Shown piece after piece: positions 25,493 through 34,916 of a stretch of 64,000 nucleotides of DNA. The stretch is taken from contig NZ_NMQW01000020.1 in the NCBI RefSeq assembly GCF_002234615.1, positions 62,001-126,000 on the forward strand, given 5' to 3'. The position numbers and the translations under genes are program-made. The stretch comes from Paenibacillus rigui. Lineage in GTDB: Bacteria; Bacillota; Bacilli; Paenibacillales; NBRC-103111. Positions within the stretch are counted from its first letter, which is position 1; each line of letters starts with the position of its first letter. The notes under the pieces were generated by a model. It was not told the DNA's origin. It did no database searches and worked only from the letters and a program-made list of their open reading frames with translations.

Positions 25493-25537
25493 AAAGAACC
25501 GTGGTGTCCGGCTGATCCGGAGGCACCACGGTTCTTT
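25493..25537 (+). terminator. Strong rho-independent terminator
   Basis: The arms AAAGAACCGTGGTG and CACCACGGTTCTTT pair perfectly over 14 bases. The hairpin lies between the protease gene and the convergent SET gene and probably serves both. Confidence 0.9.
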
Positions 25538-25598
25538 ATTTGCAGGCACTGCTGCAGGAATGTGAGTCCATCCGTACCTGGCTGGATGAAGCCAAAGT

Positions 25599-25982
25599 TT
25601 ATTGGTTTTCCTCATAAAACCATAACGGATCGTCGCAATCGACTTCTCCATTATAATTGATAAGAATTTCTTCTCCGGCTGTGATGTCCTTATAAGCATA
25701 AAAGTCTACGGTAAGCTGCTCGAAATTGAGGTCATAAGTGGCATTGGGTTCATAGGAATGGTTAAATAAGCTCCCGAATCCCAAGAGGATGGCCGAATGG
25801 TTGGCGCCGAAATTGAAAACATAATCTGCAAGAATTGTTTTTTCGATGTGATCATGCTCTTCATTTGGGTAAGTAATGACAGGGGCCTCGTGGATCAGCT
25901 CACCTTTTGCTATATCACGTGTTGCGAATACGCCCCTGTTGAACTCTCCGTTGCTAAGGGGGGAAGTCTTAATTTCGATCAT
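25599..25982 (-). CDS. SET domain protein
   Basis: A 127-residue protein consisting of a SET domain, the fold of protein-lysine methyltransferases. The motifs are RGVFATRDIAKGELI, LFNHSYEPNATYD (NHS-x-x-PN) and AGEEILINYNGE. Bacterial targets of such short SET proteins are unknown. The ATG has TAGGAGACA upstream. Confidence 0.85.
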   Translation of the reverse strand: MIEIKTSPLSNGEFNRGVFATRDIAKGELIHEAPVITYPNEEHDHIEKTILADYVFNFGANHSAILLGFGSLFNHSYEPNATYDLNFEQLTVDFYAYKDITAGEEILINYNGEVDCDDPLWFYEENQ

Positions 25983-26157
25983 AGTTGTCTCCTACGCGGT
26001 TTTTAGTCTTCTACAGAATCTCTGCCTGTGCTTTGCCATTAAAATGTTAATTATAGCTTACTCCGCTGTATAAGGCAATTCAGGGGGGCGTGATTGAAAA
26101 GAATAGGTTCATCCTTGCTGCTGATGTATAATTAATAACAGAAGAGGAGGGCTAAGT

Positions 26158-28095
26158 ATGCAGAAGCTTGATGTACACGATCACCAAGTATTATTCGAGC
26201 ATGTTTATAAAAGTGCTCCGATCGGGATAGCCTTGGTCACCATGGAACGAAAATGGTTGCATGTAAACCCGGCGTTATGCAAAATTTTTGGTTACAATGA
26301 AGATGAGCTCATGCGGCTCAGGCCAGCGGAGCTGATACATGAGGATGATCTATACAATAGTGAGGCTTTCGTTCAGGATTTGTTGAATGGTGTCATTACA
26401 TTTTACGAAGTGGAGAAAAGGTATACGCATAAAAACGGTACGATCATATGGGCCTCGCTGCATGTTTCACTGGTACGGGATGAGACAGCCGATACACCGC
26501 GTTACTTCGTTTGTCAAATCATTGACAATACGAAAAGCAAGCTAGTGGAGCAGAAGCTGCAAGAAAGTATTGAACGGTATACCTCGTTAAAAAAATATAA
26601 CCACGACGCGATCATTTCTTTTAGCTTGGAAGGTCGTATTATGAACGGGAATCAAATGGCCGAGCAGCTGACAGGCTATAAAATTTCTGAGTTGGTGGAT
26701 GTAAGCATTTCCAAATTGATCGGTACCCCCAATCTTAGAGATATTCTTACGGCTTCGCGTGATCGTTCCACGATCGAAAAAAATATTAATTATATTCATC
26801 ATAAGGACGGAAAATGGATTGAAGTCCTGGCCACATTGGCCCCAATTATCATACATAACAAGAATACCGGGTTTTATCTCATTGCCAAAGATATGACGGA
26901 GTATAATAGACTCGTGATCGAGAAGGAAGCCGCGGAGAAGACAAGCCATGCCAAAAGCGAGTTTTTAGCCATGATGAGTCATGAGATTCGCACCCCGATG
27001 AATGGTGTCATTGGTATGACGGATCTGCTTATGGAAACGAATCTCGATTCCGAGCAGCGTGAATATATTCATATTATTAAAAAAAGCGGTACGACCCTTC
27101 TAAGTATTATTAACGATATATTGGACTTTTCCAAGATTGAATCGGGCATGACCGAGATGCTGGAAGAGCCGTTCAATGTAAGCTCTACTGTTGCGGAAAC
27201 ATTAAGTATTATAATGCCGAATGCGCTGGAGAAGAGTCTGGAGATTTCCACTGCGATCTGCCCTCAAGTGCCTGGAACCGTGATAGGCGATGATACGAAG
27301 TTACGGCAGGTGCTGCTCAATTTACTCAGCAATGCCGTGAAATTTACCCCGGAAGGAACGATTTCCGTTTCGGTCGACTGCATCGCGAAGGAGCAGGATC
27401 AGGTCCGGCTGCAATTTACAATCCGGGATACAGGCATCGGTGTCCCTCAGGAGAAAATATTCCGTCTGTTTGAACCGTTTTATCAGGTCGATCACTATAT
27501 GACACGCAAGACGGAAGGAACCGGTCTGGGGCTGGCCATTTGTAAAAAGCTCGTACAGCTATTGGACGGCGAAATCTGGTACGAACCCCGCCAAGACCGG
27601 AGAGGCTCCGCCTTTATTTTCACGGCAAGCTTCGGAATCCAGCCTGAACGAAAAGCGATTCATGCCGATAGTACTGTGCCTGAGGACAACTCGAACGCCA
27701 ATTCATTGAGAATATTGATTGCCGAGGATAATACCGTAAATCAAATCGTTTTAAAAAAGATGCTCGACAAGCTCGGTTATGCCTCGGCAATCGTTGAAAA
27801 CGGCTTGGAAGTCTTGGAAACCGTTCAGCATCAGGCCTATGACATTATTTTCATGGATATTCAAATGCCTTTGATGGATGGGGTAGAAGCAACCAGACGG
27901 ATCAAAAGCGATACATTATTGACGAAAAAGCCATTTATCGTGGCAGTTACCGCACATGCGATAAAGGGCGACCGCGAGAAATATTTGGCCTCCGGCATGG
28001 ATGAATATGTAAGCAAGCCCGTCAGTATTCATATCATATCTCGGATTATCGAAAAATATCATGTACTTAAGGACGCTGCCCGGTCCGTTACATAA
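26158..28095 (+). CDS. Hybrid sensor histidine kinase with PAS domains and receiver
   Basis: A soluble 645-residue hybrid kinase. Two PAS domains occupy about residues 8-125 and 135-255. The dimerisation domain carries His275 (MSHEIRTPMNG), and the ATPase domain has LLSNAVKFT, DTGIGVP and GTGLGLAIC. A C-terminal receiver domain has Asp567 in FMDIQMP. There is no membrane segment, so the PAS domains probably read a cytoplasmic signal such as redox state or a ligand. No separate histidine phosphotransfer protein or output regulator is adjacent. GAGGAGGGC precedes ATG 26158. Confidence 0.9.
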   Translation: MQKLDVHDHQVLFEHVYKSAPIGIALVTMERKWLHVNPALCKIFGYNEDELMRLRPAELIHEDDLYNSEAFVQDLLNGVITFYEVEKRYTHKNGTIIWASLHVSLVRDETADTPRYFVCQIIDNTKSKLVEQKLQESIERYTSLKKYNHDAIISFSLEGRIMNGNQMAEQLTGYKISELVDVSISKLIGTPNLRDILTASRDRSTIEKNINYIHHKDGKWIEVLATLAPIIIHNKNTGFYLIAKDMTEYNRLVIEKEAAEKTSHAKSEFLAMMSHEIRTPMNGVIGMTDLLMETNLDSEQREYIHIIKKSGTTLLSIINDILDFSKIESGMTEMLEEPFNVSSTVAETLSIIMPNALEKSLEISTAICPQVPGTVIGDDTKLRQVLLNLLSNAVKFTPEGTISVSVDCIAKEQDQVRLQFTIRDTGIGVPQEKIFRLFEPFYQVDHYMTRKTEGTGLGLAICKKLVQLLDGEIWYEPRQDRRGSAFIFTASFGIQPERKAIHADSTVPEDNSNANSLRILIAEDNTVNQIVLKKMLDKLGYASAIVENGLEVLETVQHQAYDIIFMDIQMPLMDGVEATRRIKSDTLLTKKPFIVAVTAHAIKGDREKYLASGMDEYVSKPVSIHIISRIIEKYHVLKDAARSVT

Positions 28096-28117
28096 ACCAA
28101 TGGAGAGAAGGCTGCCG

Positions 28118-29809
28118 ATGAAATTTCAAGATTATATATACAAGCGACCGGACATGGAATTATTCCGCAACGAATTTACAGCCCTGCTGAAGCGGTTTAC
28201 TGCCGCCGGAACCGCGGAAGAGCAGGATGCCGTGATGGAAGCCATGAATGCGGCCCGGATCCAAGTCTCATCGATGTTTGCCATCGCACGAATCCGTTAC
28301 TCTATCAACACGGGCAATGCCGCCTATAAGGAGGAGCAGGATTATATTGATGAGCAATCCCCTGTCTATCAGGGGCTCATTACTGACTTTTACAAGGCGC
28401 TTGCCGCCTCCCCATTCCGTCAACAGCTGGAAGCCAAATGGGGACGGCAATTATTTGCTGCAGCGGAGCTATCGGTCAAAACATTCTCACAAGAGATTGT
28501 TAATGACCTTAAGGAAGAGAATAAAAAAACAAGCGAATACATCAAGCTTGTCGCTTCCGCTAAAATTGAGTTCGATGGACAGGAAAGGACGTTGTCCCAG
28601 CTGGCCCCGTATATGCAATCGACAGACAGGGACGTACGAAAGCGGGCGGCGGATGCCAGATATTCTTTTTTTGAAGCGAATGAACAGGCTATAGACGAAA
28701 TATACGACCAACTTGTGCAGCTTCGGACCCGTATCGCCCGCAAGCTGGGGTACCGTAGCTTCGTAGAGCTGGCGTATGACCGGATGGATCGGACCGATTA
28801 CGGCCCAGAACAGGTTGCCGAATTCCGAAGACAGGTCATCGAGTATATTGTTCCGGCAGCCACGGAGCTGAGCGAACGCCGTCGTGTACGTCTTGGGCTG
28901 GACTCTCTGAGGTATTATGACGGCATCTCCTATCTGACTGGCAACCCGACACCGAAGGGGGATGCCGACTGGATTGTGGAGAAGGCGAAGAAAATGTATG
29001 CCGAAATGTCACCCGAGACGGATGAATTTTTCCGGTTTATGCTCGATAACGGCCTGATGGACTTGGAGAGTAAGCCGGGCAAACGGGTAGGAGGGTACTG
29101 CTCGTATATTTCAGCTTACAAAGCCCCCTTCATATTCTCGAACTTCAATGGGACGTCGCATGATGTCGACGTTCTCACTCACGAGGCGGGACACGCCTTT
29201 CAGGCCTATATGAGCCGTGGTTTTGCGATACCGGAGTACATTCATCCGACATTGGATGCTTGCGAGATTCATTCGATGAGTATGGAATTTCTCGCTTGGC
29301 CGTGGATGGAGTCCTTCTTCGAGGAGGATACGGACAAATATAAGTTCTCCCACCTTAGCGGGGCGATCACGTTCATTCCTTATGGTGCGGCGGTTGATGA
29401 ATTTCAGCACCGGATGTACGAAGAGCCTGATCTGTCTCCGGCTGAACGAAAGCAAGTATGGCGCGACATCGAACGTAAATATTTACCGGCGCGTCACTAT
29501 GAGGATATGCCTTTTTTGGAACGCGGAGGCTTTTGGCATCAGCAGCAGCACATTTTCAAAAGCCCGTTTTATTACATCGATTACACCCTTGCGCAAATTT
29601 GTGCGCTTCAATATTGGAAGCTTGCCAAGGACAGCCAGGCTGCGGCATGGTCGAGCTATTTGAACTTATGCCGTGCAGGTGGAAGCCAATCCTTCACCGA
29701 GCTTGTTGAGCTCGCAGGCTTACGTTCCCCCTTCGAGGATGGCTGTGTGTCCGCGATTATCGGAGATATTCAGGGCTGGTTGAATCAAATCGACGATAAA
29801 CAGCTATAA
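28118..29809 (+). CDS. M3 family oligoendopeptidase
   Basis: A 563-residue zinc metallopeptidase of family M3 (PepF/thimet type), which degrades short peptides in the cytoplasm. The HExxH site is His355-Glu356 to His359 (THEAGHAFQAY), and the third zinc ligand Glu follows in the CEIHSMSMEF helix. ATG 28118 has GGAGAGAAGG upstream and lies 22 bases after the kinase stop. The stop codon sits in the first copy of a directly repeated ten-base element at 29800-29820. Confidence 0.9.
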   Translation: MKFQDYIYKRPDMELFRNEFTALLKRFTAAGTAEEQDAVMEAMNAARIQVSSMFAIARIRYSINTGNAAYKEEQDYIDEQSPVYQGLITDFYKALAASPFRQQLEAKWGRQLFAAAELSVKTFSQEIVNDLKEENKKTSEYIKLVASAKIEFDGQERTLSQLAPYMQSTDRDVRKRAADARYSFFEANEQAIDEIYDQLVQLRTRIARKLGYRSFVELAYDRMDRTDYGPEQVAEFRRQVIEYIVPAATELSERRRVRLGLDSLRYYDGISYLTGNPTPKGDADWIVEKAKKMYAEMSPETDEFFRFMLDNGLMDLESKPGKRVGGYCSYISAYKAPFIFSNFNGTSHDVDVLTHEAGHAFQAYMSRGFAIPEYIHPTLDACEIHSMSMEFLAWPWMESFFEEDTDKYKFSHLSGAITFIPYGAAVDEFQHRMYEEPDLSPAERKQVWRDIERKYLPARHYEDMPFLERGGFWHQQQHIFKSPFYYIDYTLAQICALQYWKLAKDSQAAAWSSYLNLCRAGGSQSFTELVELAGLRSPFEDGCVSAIIGDIQGWLNQIDDKQL

Positions 29810-29831
29810 ACAGCTATAAACCCGAATAGAC

Positions 29832-29875
29832 AGGACTTCTTCTTGCGGTATGGCAGAAGGAGTCCTTTTTCTTTT
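29832..29875 (+). terminator. Rho-independent terminator
   Basis: The arms AGGACTTCTTCT and AGAAGGAGTCCT pair with one bulge and are followed by TTTTTCTTTT. It ends the oligopeptidase transcript. Confidence 0.85.
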
Positions 29876-29984
29876 GCGGATAGTGCATAAGTATGTTGAA
29901 AAAATTTCCATCCGGAGTTAGAATGGAACATATGTACGCACCTTGTTATATTGCTTCTGATATTCGTAAAAGGGGGTTGCCTGA

Positions 29985-30530
29985 TTGACGGTTTATATTG
30001 GCCTGCTGCGCGGTATTAACGTCGGGGGAAATAATAAAATCAAAATGGCAGAATTGAAACAAACGCTGGAAGCGATCGGATTAGGCCGTGTTCAGACCTA
30101 TTTACAAAGCGGAAACGTTGTGTTCGTTTCTGAGGAGCTACCCGATGTGCTCCGCGGTCGAATTGAAGAGGAAATCAAGCGCGGCTTCGGCATTTCACTA
30201 ACCGTTGTGCTGAGAACAGCAGAGGAATGGGAGCAGCTTCTGGCTGCTTGTCCTTACGATTCAGAGGCCTTGAAGCCAGGTGAGAGCATACAAATTTCTG
30301 TGCTGATTGAACAACCTCCCCAGGAAATCGGTGGGATCTTGGAAAACGGCTCTGGAAGCACCGATGAATTCCAGATCCGCGGCCGCGAGATCTACTACTT
30401 GTTCCGTCAAAGTGTCCTGGATTCCAAGCTGGCCAGTAATATCCAGAAGCTAGGAGACAAGATAACGACGCGGAATTGGAATACCATGAGCAAGCTGGGC
30501 GCATTAGCTCAAGCGTTACATGTGGAGTAG
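29985..30530 (+). CDS. DUF1697 family protein
   Basis: A 181-residue protein with the DUF1697 signature: YIGLLRGINVGGNNKIKMAELK at the N-terminus, LQSGNVVF near residue 40, and TTRNWNTMSKL near the end. It is a widespread cytoplasmic family of unknown function. The start is TTG 29985, preceded by AAGGGGG. The following 215 bases hold only a weak hairpin (GCAAAT/ATTTGC near 30590 and 30621) and no gene. Confidence 0.88.
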   Translation: MTVYIGLLRGINVGGNNKIKMAELKQTLEAIGLGRVQTYLQSGNVVFVSEELPDVLRGRIEEEIKRGFGISLTVVLRTAEEWEQLLAACPYDSEALKPGESIQISVLIEQPPQEIGGILENGSGSTDEFQIRGREIYYLFRQSVLDSKLASNIQKLGDKITTRNWNTMSKLGALAQALHVE

Positions 30531-30744
30531 GGTGGCGAGGACGCATCAAGCTTCGGCTCCATGTATCAAAAATCAACAAAAACATATCGCAAATGTCTGC
30601 TCATAGCTTAATATGACGCTATTTGCGCTTACCCAGGAAATATTGCAGCTGTGCCTCATTATTTCCTCAAGCATAGCCTAAGAAGAAGCGGCTTTTTCAG
30701 TGGCCTCGATCCGCAGGTATTTTTTGAAGGAAAGGAGAATCAGC

Positions 30745-31737
30745 ATGAAGGAGGACTGGGAACGGGCGGAGCCACCCGCTTCACTAAGCGTGGAGGAGGT
30801 CAATGCGCTGGTACGTCCCGTATTCGGGGGGAGGAACGTGACGGCCGCTTACCGTATCGGCACAGGATTAAGTAATTCCAACTACAAGCTGGAAGTTGAA
30901 GGGTATCAGGAGCCGTATGTACTCCGTTTGTACCGTGAGGAGGAAGGGATCGCAGAGAAGGAGCAGGCTATATCTCTTCAGCTTAGCGGGAGCCTGCCAG
31001 TTCCGAGAATGTTGCATATGGATTGGAGTCGTGCTTCCTATGTGAGCCCATGGGCTGTGATGGAGTGGAAAGAGGGGGTTCTTCTTAGAGATGTGTTGCA
31101 GAGCAGGAAACAGCCTCTTATCGCTTCAGCAGCCGATTCGGTTGGCCGTGTTTTGGCCCAAATCCATGAGCATACGTTTGCAGCTGCAGGATTTCTCGGG
31201 AAATCGCTTGAGGTGACGCAGCCCTTTATCATGGATAATACTCGCTTTCTTGCTTTCATAGAGGATTGCTTGCTAGTGAGGGGAGCCAGTGTATGGCTGG
31301 GGGAAGAGCTTGCCTCATCCGTATGGGCATTTTGTCAAACCTATGCACCGATTTTATCCGCACAAGAGGATGTGCCGGTGCTCGTGCATTCCGATTTCAA
31401 CGGTTTGAACATCCTGGTTACGGAGACGCCGGAATGCAAGGTTTCAGCGGTGCTGGATTGGGAATTTGCCTTTGCCGGGAGCCGGCTTGTCGACATAGGC
31501 AATATGCTCAGGTACGAGGAGGAAGGCTCCTTTGTCGAGACAAGGTTGATCCGCGCTTACGAGCAGCAGTACGGTCAGCCTCTGCCGCCGCACTGGAGGC
31601 TTCGTATGAAGCTGGAAGATCTCGTTGCCCTTTGTGATATGTTGAGTCGATCTACAAAGTCAATGCCGAACCGGATACAAGATTTAAAGCGATTGATTGC
31701 AAAGACTTTGGAGAGGTTTTCAGGATATGCTTTCTGA
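30745..31737 (+). CDS. Phosphotransferase of the aminoglycoside/choline kinase fold
   Basis: A protein of about 330 residues with the APH-type kinase fold. The N-terminal lobe has GLSNSNYKLEV. The catalytic loop is VHSDFNGLNILV (Asp near residue 217), and the metal-binding motif is VLDWEFAFAGSRLVDIG. Members phosphorylate a hydroxyl group of a small molecule; the family name does not show that this one acts on an antibiotic. ATG 30745 follows GAAAGGAGAA. Confidence 0.82.
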   Translation: MKEDWERAEPPASLSVEEVNALVRPVFGGRNVTAAYRIGTGLSNSNYKLEVEGYQEPYVLRLYREEEGIAEKEQAISLQLSGSLPVPRMLHMDWSRASYVSPWAVMEWKEGVLLRDVLQSRKQPLIASAADSVGRVLAQIHEHTFAAAGFLGKSLEVTQPFIMDNTRFLAFIEDCLLVRGASVWLGEELASSVWAFCQTYAPILSAQEDVPVLVHSDFNGLNILVTETPECKVSAVLDWEFAFAGSRLVDIGNMLRYEEEGSFVETRLIRAYEQQYGQPLPPHWRLRMKLEDLVALCDMLSRSTKSMPNRIQDLKRLIAKTLERFSGYAF

Positions 31738-31776
31738 TCAAAAAAATGGGATAATACCCCAAGTGAATCAAAGGAT

Positions 31777-31794
31777 ACATAACAATAATTATGT
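31777..31794. repeat. Palindrome ACATAA-N6-TTATGT, copy 1
   Basis: A perfect 6+6 inverted repeat with a six-base spacer; one further pair extends the arms to TACATAA/TTATGTA. It lies 40 bases after the phosphotransferase stop. Three more copies occur between 40.8 and 42.8 kb. Confidence 0.5.
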
Positions 31795-31822
31795 AAACAT
31801 TTTGTTGCTGTGAAAAAATACC

Positions 31823-31865
31823 GACCCGTCCCTGATATCCGTAAGTTGGGGGAACGGGTCTTTTT
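31823..31865. terminator. Rho-independent terminator
   Basis: The arms GACCCGT and ACGGGTC, with further inner pairing of CCC and GGG, are followed by TTTTT. The hairpin lies between convergent genes. Confidence 0.8.
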
Positions 31866-31881
31866 ATATCGACCCCATGCT

Positions 31882-32700
31882 TCATGAATTATGTATCATC
31901 GATCCAATCCGAACCTGAAGACCAGGAACGGCAGGCCGCCAAACTGCAGGCTCCGGGGCGGCAGCAGTTGGGGATGAGGAAGAGCTGTTTCGGATGCTCG
32001 TTGCTTTTTTGGGAGGCACAGCCTGCCTTTTACCTGCGGTGGCTTGAGCAGCAGACGCGTAGGAGGATGCGGGCTGCCTTTGTTGCATGGCTTCCGTCGG
32101 GATAACGGACGGGCGCTCTGATCGACGATGTTCGTTCAATGCAAATACACGATCTGCGGCGGGAACCGGAGCATTCGTTTCAGTTATCGACTGCCCACTC
32201 TCAGCCCATTCATTGCGGTTCCGGTTCATCCGATATGCTTGCTGCAGCACATCGGACGGGGTCAAGCGAAGTGCATCGGTACTCTGCGCGGAAATGGGGG
32301 AGTCATGGTTATAGATCATGAGAAGATGCGCTTCCTCGGAGGAACAGGTGATCCAATGCCACCAGCCTGTCGGTAGGAAGACCCCCTGATCCGGCTTCAC
32401 TTGATATGTAAGCCGTCTGGACGTAAGCGGATCGAGCACAGAAATCGTTACTTCTCCTGAGATGACATAGGCTAATTCTCCTGCATTCGGATGCCAATGA
32501 GGGCTCTGAACGTACGCCCTTGTCATGTGCAGACGGGTCAAGGACACCCCTTGAAGTATCGGTAATTGAGCGGCGGTAACCTGTTGAGATCGAGGAGACG
32601 GAGGGTCACCAGACTGAACATCATTTTGTTTCAAATCATAAAACAGATTTGGCGCTTCCATCGACTGCTTTCCCGTTGGATTCATTGTATTCGACATCAT
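31882..32700 (-). CDS. Cupin domain protein with low-complexity tail
   Basis: A 272-residue protein. A cupin barrel occupies about residues 45-140, with metal-binding motif 1 HWHPNAGELAYVISGEV and motif 2 GVFLPTGWWHWITC. This part resembles one domain of the bicupin oxalate decarboxylase. The last 100 residues are rich in Ala, Ser, Pro, Arg and Gln and look disordered, which is seen in some coat proteins. Whether it binds metal or has activity is unknown. ATG 32700 has AAAGGCAGG upstream. It is transcribed away from the BusR-like gene. Confidence 0.78.
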   Translation of the reverse strand: MMSNTMNPTGKQSMEAPNLFYDLKQNDVQSGDPPSPRSQQVTAAQLPILQGVSLTRLHMTRAYVQSPHWHPNAGELAYVISGEVTISVLDPLTSRRLTYQVKPDQGVFLPTGWWHWITCSSEEAHLLMIYNHDSPISAQSTDALRLTPSDVLQQAYRMNRNRNEWAESGQSITETNAPVPAADRVFALNEHRRSERPSVIPTEAMQQRQPASSYASAAQATAGKRQAVPPKKATSIRNSSSSSPTAAAPEPAVWRPAVPGLQVRIGSMIHNS

Positions 32701-32904
32701 TGTGCAACCTGCCTTTCAGAGGAGCTTTGGGTGTTGCGTATGCTTAGGATAGAAATTCAGCCTATTGTATGCCCTCGATGTACAGATCATGACTATCTTC
32801 GCCAAACCGGACAAGAAGTTGCGTTTGAACAAATCGCTTTTGTGGTATGATGTAGGGGAAATCAATACTTTAGCTAAGCGCAACCTGACGTAGGAGGAAT
32901 CAAA

Positions 32905-33540
32905 GTGCAAGAAATGTCGGTCTATCAATCGATAGCGCTGGATATTGCTCAAAGAATCGTGAGCGGAGAGTTTCCGGTGAACAGTAAATTTTCCGGGAGA
33001 ACGCTGCTGGCGAGCCAATATCACGTATCTCCCGAAACGATTCGGAAAGCCATCGGGTTATTAAAGGATGAGGGGATTGTTTCCGTCTCACAAGGCAAAG
33101 AAATTATTGTTCTATCGGATCGTCCGGCATACGATTATATTACGAAGCATAAGTACATGAAATCGGTTTATTCGTTAAAGCAGGATCTGGAAATTTTACT
33201 CCACGAGAAGAAAAAAATTGATGATAAGTTCGAACTCATCCTGCGTGATATTATAAATTTCTCAGACCGGCTGCAAAATTTGAAGCCATATAATCCCGTA
33301 GAGATTCAAGTGGACAAACGCTCGCATGCGGTCGGGAAGACGATAGCGGCGCTTGAATTTTGGCAGAAAACCGGTGCTACGGTGATTGCACTTAGACGGG
33401 GGACGAATGTGACGATTTCTCCAGGTCCCCATGTCGTCATTATTGAAGATGACATCCTCGTTTTGGTAGGGGACGGACAAGTATACCAGCGTACGAATCA
33501 TTTTATTAATGGGCTTGATCATGACCAATTAAATCCATAA
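32905..33540 (+). CDS. BusR-like regulator: GntR-type winged helix plus RCK_C domain
   Basis: A 211-residue protein. Residues about 5-72 are a GntR-type winged helix (GRTLLASQYHVSPETIRKAIGLLKDEGIVSV). A helical linker occupies about 80-130. Residues about 135-205 are an RCK_C (TrkA-C) domain (VEIQVDKRSHAVGKTIAALEFW, then the strand of VVIIEDDILVLVGD). This architecture is that of BusR, known in lactococci and streptococci, which represses a glycine-betaine transporter and binds c-di-AMP through RCK_C. The start is GTG 32905 with TAGGAGGAA upstream. The gene is followed by its own terminator and then by an osmolyte ABC transporter, which supports the same role. Binding of c-di-AMP is inference. 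Confidence 0.85.
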   Translation: MQEMSVYQSIALDIAQRIVSGEFPVNSKFSGRTLLASQYHVSPETIRKAIGLLKDEGIVSVSQGKEIIVLSDRPAYDYITKHKYMKSVYSLKQDLEILLHEKKKIDDKFELILRDIINFSDRLQNLKPYNPVEIQVDKRSHAVGKTIAALEFWQKTGATVIALRRGTNVTISPGPHVVIIEDDILVLVGDGQVYQRTNHFINGLDHDQLNP

Positions 33541-33551
33541 AGACGGATCGT

Positions 33552-33582
33552 AAAACACAGCCGCGGCAGGCTGTGTTTTTTG
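33552..33582 (+). terminator. Rho-independent terminator
   Basis: The arms AAAACACAGCC and GGCTGTGTTTT pair perfectly and are followed by T residues. It separates the regulator transcript from the transporter operon. Confidence 0.88.
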
Positions 33583-33664
33583 TTTGTTCTACGCGGCTAA
33601 ACGCCATCCGTCCGTAAAAACTAAGAGAGCCTGTTATCCTTGCTGCGGGCATCCAAATGCCATT

Positions 33665-33722
33665 TAACTAACAACCCTAAATAACAATAAGGGTTGTCAG
33701 TTACAGTGATCTTTGGTATAGT
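33665..33722 (+). promoter_or_regulatory. Promoter and inverted-repeat operator of the osmolyte transporter
   Basis: TTGTCA (33694-33699) and TATAGT (33717-33722) are 17 bases apart and make a good sigma-A promoter. A 14-base inverted repeat with one mismatch (33665-33678 and 33690-33703, core ACAACCCT/AGGGTTGT) covers the -35 box. A repressor bound there would block transcription; the BusR-like protein is the likely one. Confidence 0.7.
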
Positions 33723-33787
33723 TACTACTCAAAAGCACTGGCAGTACACTACTGAACACAGTGCCAGCATGCCGAAGGAGGTCAACC

Positions 33788-34912
33788 ATGCTTAAATTTG
33801 AACATGTGGGAAAGACGTATCCGAACGGATATCAAGCTGTAAAGTCGATGAATTTCGAGATTGCTGCAGGGGAAATGATCGCTTTAATCGGTCCGAGCGG
33901 CTGTGGGAAAACAACAACGATGAAAATGATCAATCGGCTTGTTCCTCACACCGAAGGGACCATTACGATTCACGGCAAAGACATCATGAAGGAAGATCCC
34001 GTTGAGCTGAGAAGAAGCATTGGGTATGTCATCCAGCAGGTGGGGTTATTCCCTCATTACACCATTGAGGACAACATTGCTCTTATCCCTCACTTGAAAG
34101 GCTGGACCGAAGCAAGGAAAAAGCAGCGCGTGCACGAGATGCTCCACCTGATTGGGCTTGAGCCTGGTCAATTTGCCAAACGTTATCCGCGGGAGCTGTC
34201 CGGCGGACAGCAGCAAAGGGTTGGCGTTGCCCGGGCGCTGGCGGCTGATCCTGAAATTGTGCTGATGGATGAACCCTTCGGGGCATTGGATCCCATCACT
34301 CGAGAACAGCTTCAGGATGAACTGATCCGGCTGCAAAAGTCAGTACAGAAAACAATCGTATTCGTTACTCATGATATGGATGAAGCATTGAAGCTGGGGG
34401 ATCGTATCGCTGTTATCAAGGAGGGTGAGCTGCTTCAGCTGGATACGCCGGAGAAGCTGCTGAAGGCGCCTGCGCATGGCTTCGTAGAGACCTTTATCGG
34501 GAAAAACAGGATTTACCAAAATCCCGAATTTATTTCGGTTCAAGAGATTATGCGCGATAACCCGGCCACGGTCCTTCCATCCCGCTCTCCTGCACGGGCG
34601 CTGTCTTATATGCGGCAGCGGCGTACAGACACTTTGCTGGTTGGAGACGATAACGGAAGATTGCTGGGCATCGTGTCAGCCTATGATCTGCAAACCAAGC
34701 TCGAAGCTATCGAGACTGTGGAGGAAATCATGCAGCCGGCCGAGCCGTTCCTCGAAGAGAATGCAACGGCCCAAGACGCGCTCATTGCCATATCCGACGC
34801 TAAATTCGGGATTATCCCGGTTGTGAATCACAATCATAAAATAACGGGCGTGATTACCAGAGCCAGCCTACTGACGGCCTTCGCCGATCATTGGGCAGGA
34901 AGAAAGGAGTAG
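33788..34912 (+). CDS. opuCA: Glycine betaine/carnitine/choline-type ABC transporter, ATP-binding subunit
   Basis: A 374-residue ATPase of the OpuC/BusA type that drives compatible-solute uptake. Walker A is GPSGCGKTT, the signature is LSGGQQQRVGVARAL, Walker B is IVLMDEPFGALDP and the switch histidine is in VTHDMDEA. Two CBS domains occupy the last 120 residues, as in OpuCA, where they sense ionic strength or nucleotides. CGAAGGAGGTC precedes ATG 33788. The permease gene follows after four bases. Confidence 0.9.
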   Translation: MLKFEHVGKTYPNGYQAVKSMNFEIAAGEMIALIGPSGCGKTTTMKMINRLVPHTEGTITIHGKDIMKEDPVELRRSIGYVIQQVGLFPHYTIEDNIALIPHLKGWTEARKKQRVHEMLHLIGLEPGQFAKRYPRELSGGQQQRVGVARALAADPEIVLMDEPFGALDPITREQLQDELIRLQKSVQKTIVFVTHDMDEALKLGDRIAVIKEGELLQLDTPEKLLKAPAHGFVETFIGKNRIYQNPEFISVQEIMRDNPATVLPSRSPARALSYMRQRRTDTLLVGDDNGRLLGIVSAYDLQTKLEAIETVEEIMQPAEPFLEENATAQDALIAISDAKFGIIPVVNHNHKITGVITRASLLTAFADHWAGRKE

Positions 34913-34916
34913 ACAT

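Noticed and set aside
33735-33769. Second hairpin in the leader of the osmolyte operon (CTGGCA/TGCCAG)
   Set aside because: Only six pairs with an 18-base loop and a competing alternative pairing; not enough for a riboswitch or attenuator.
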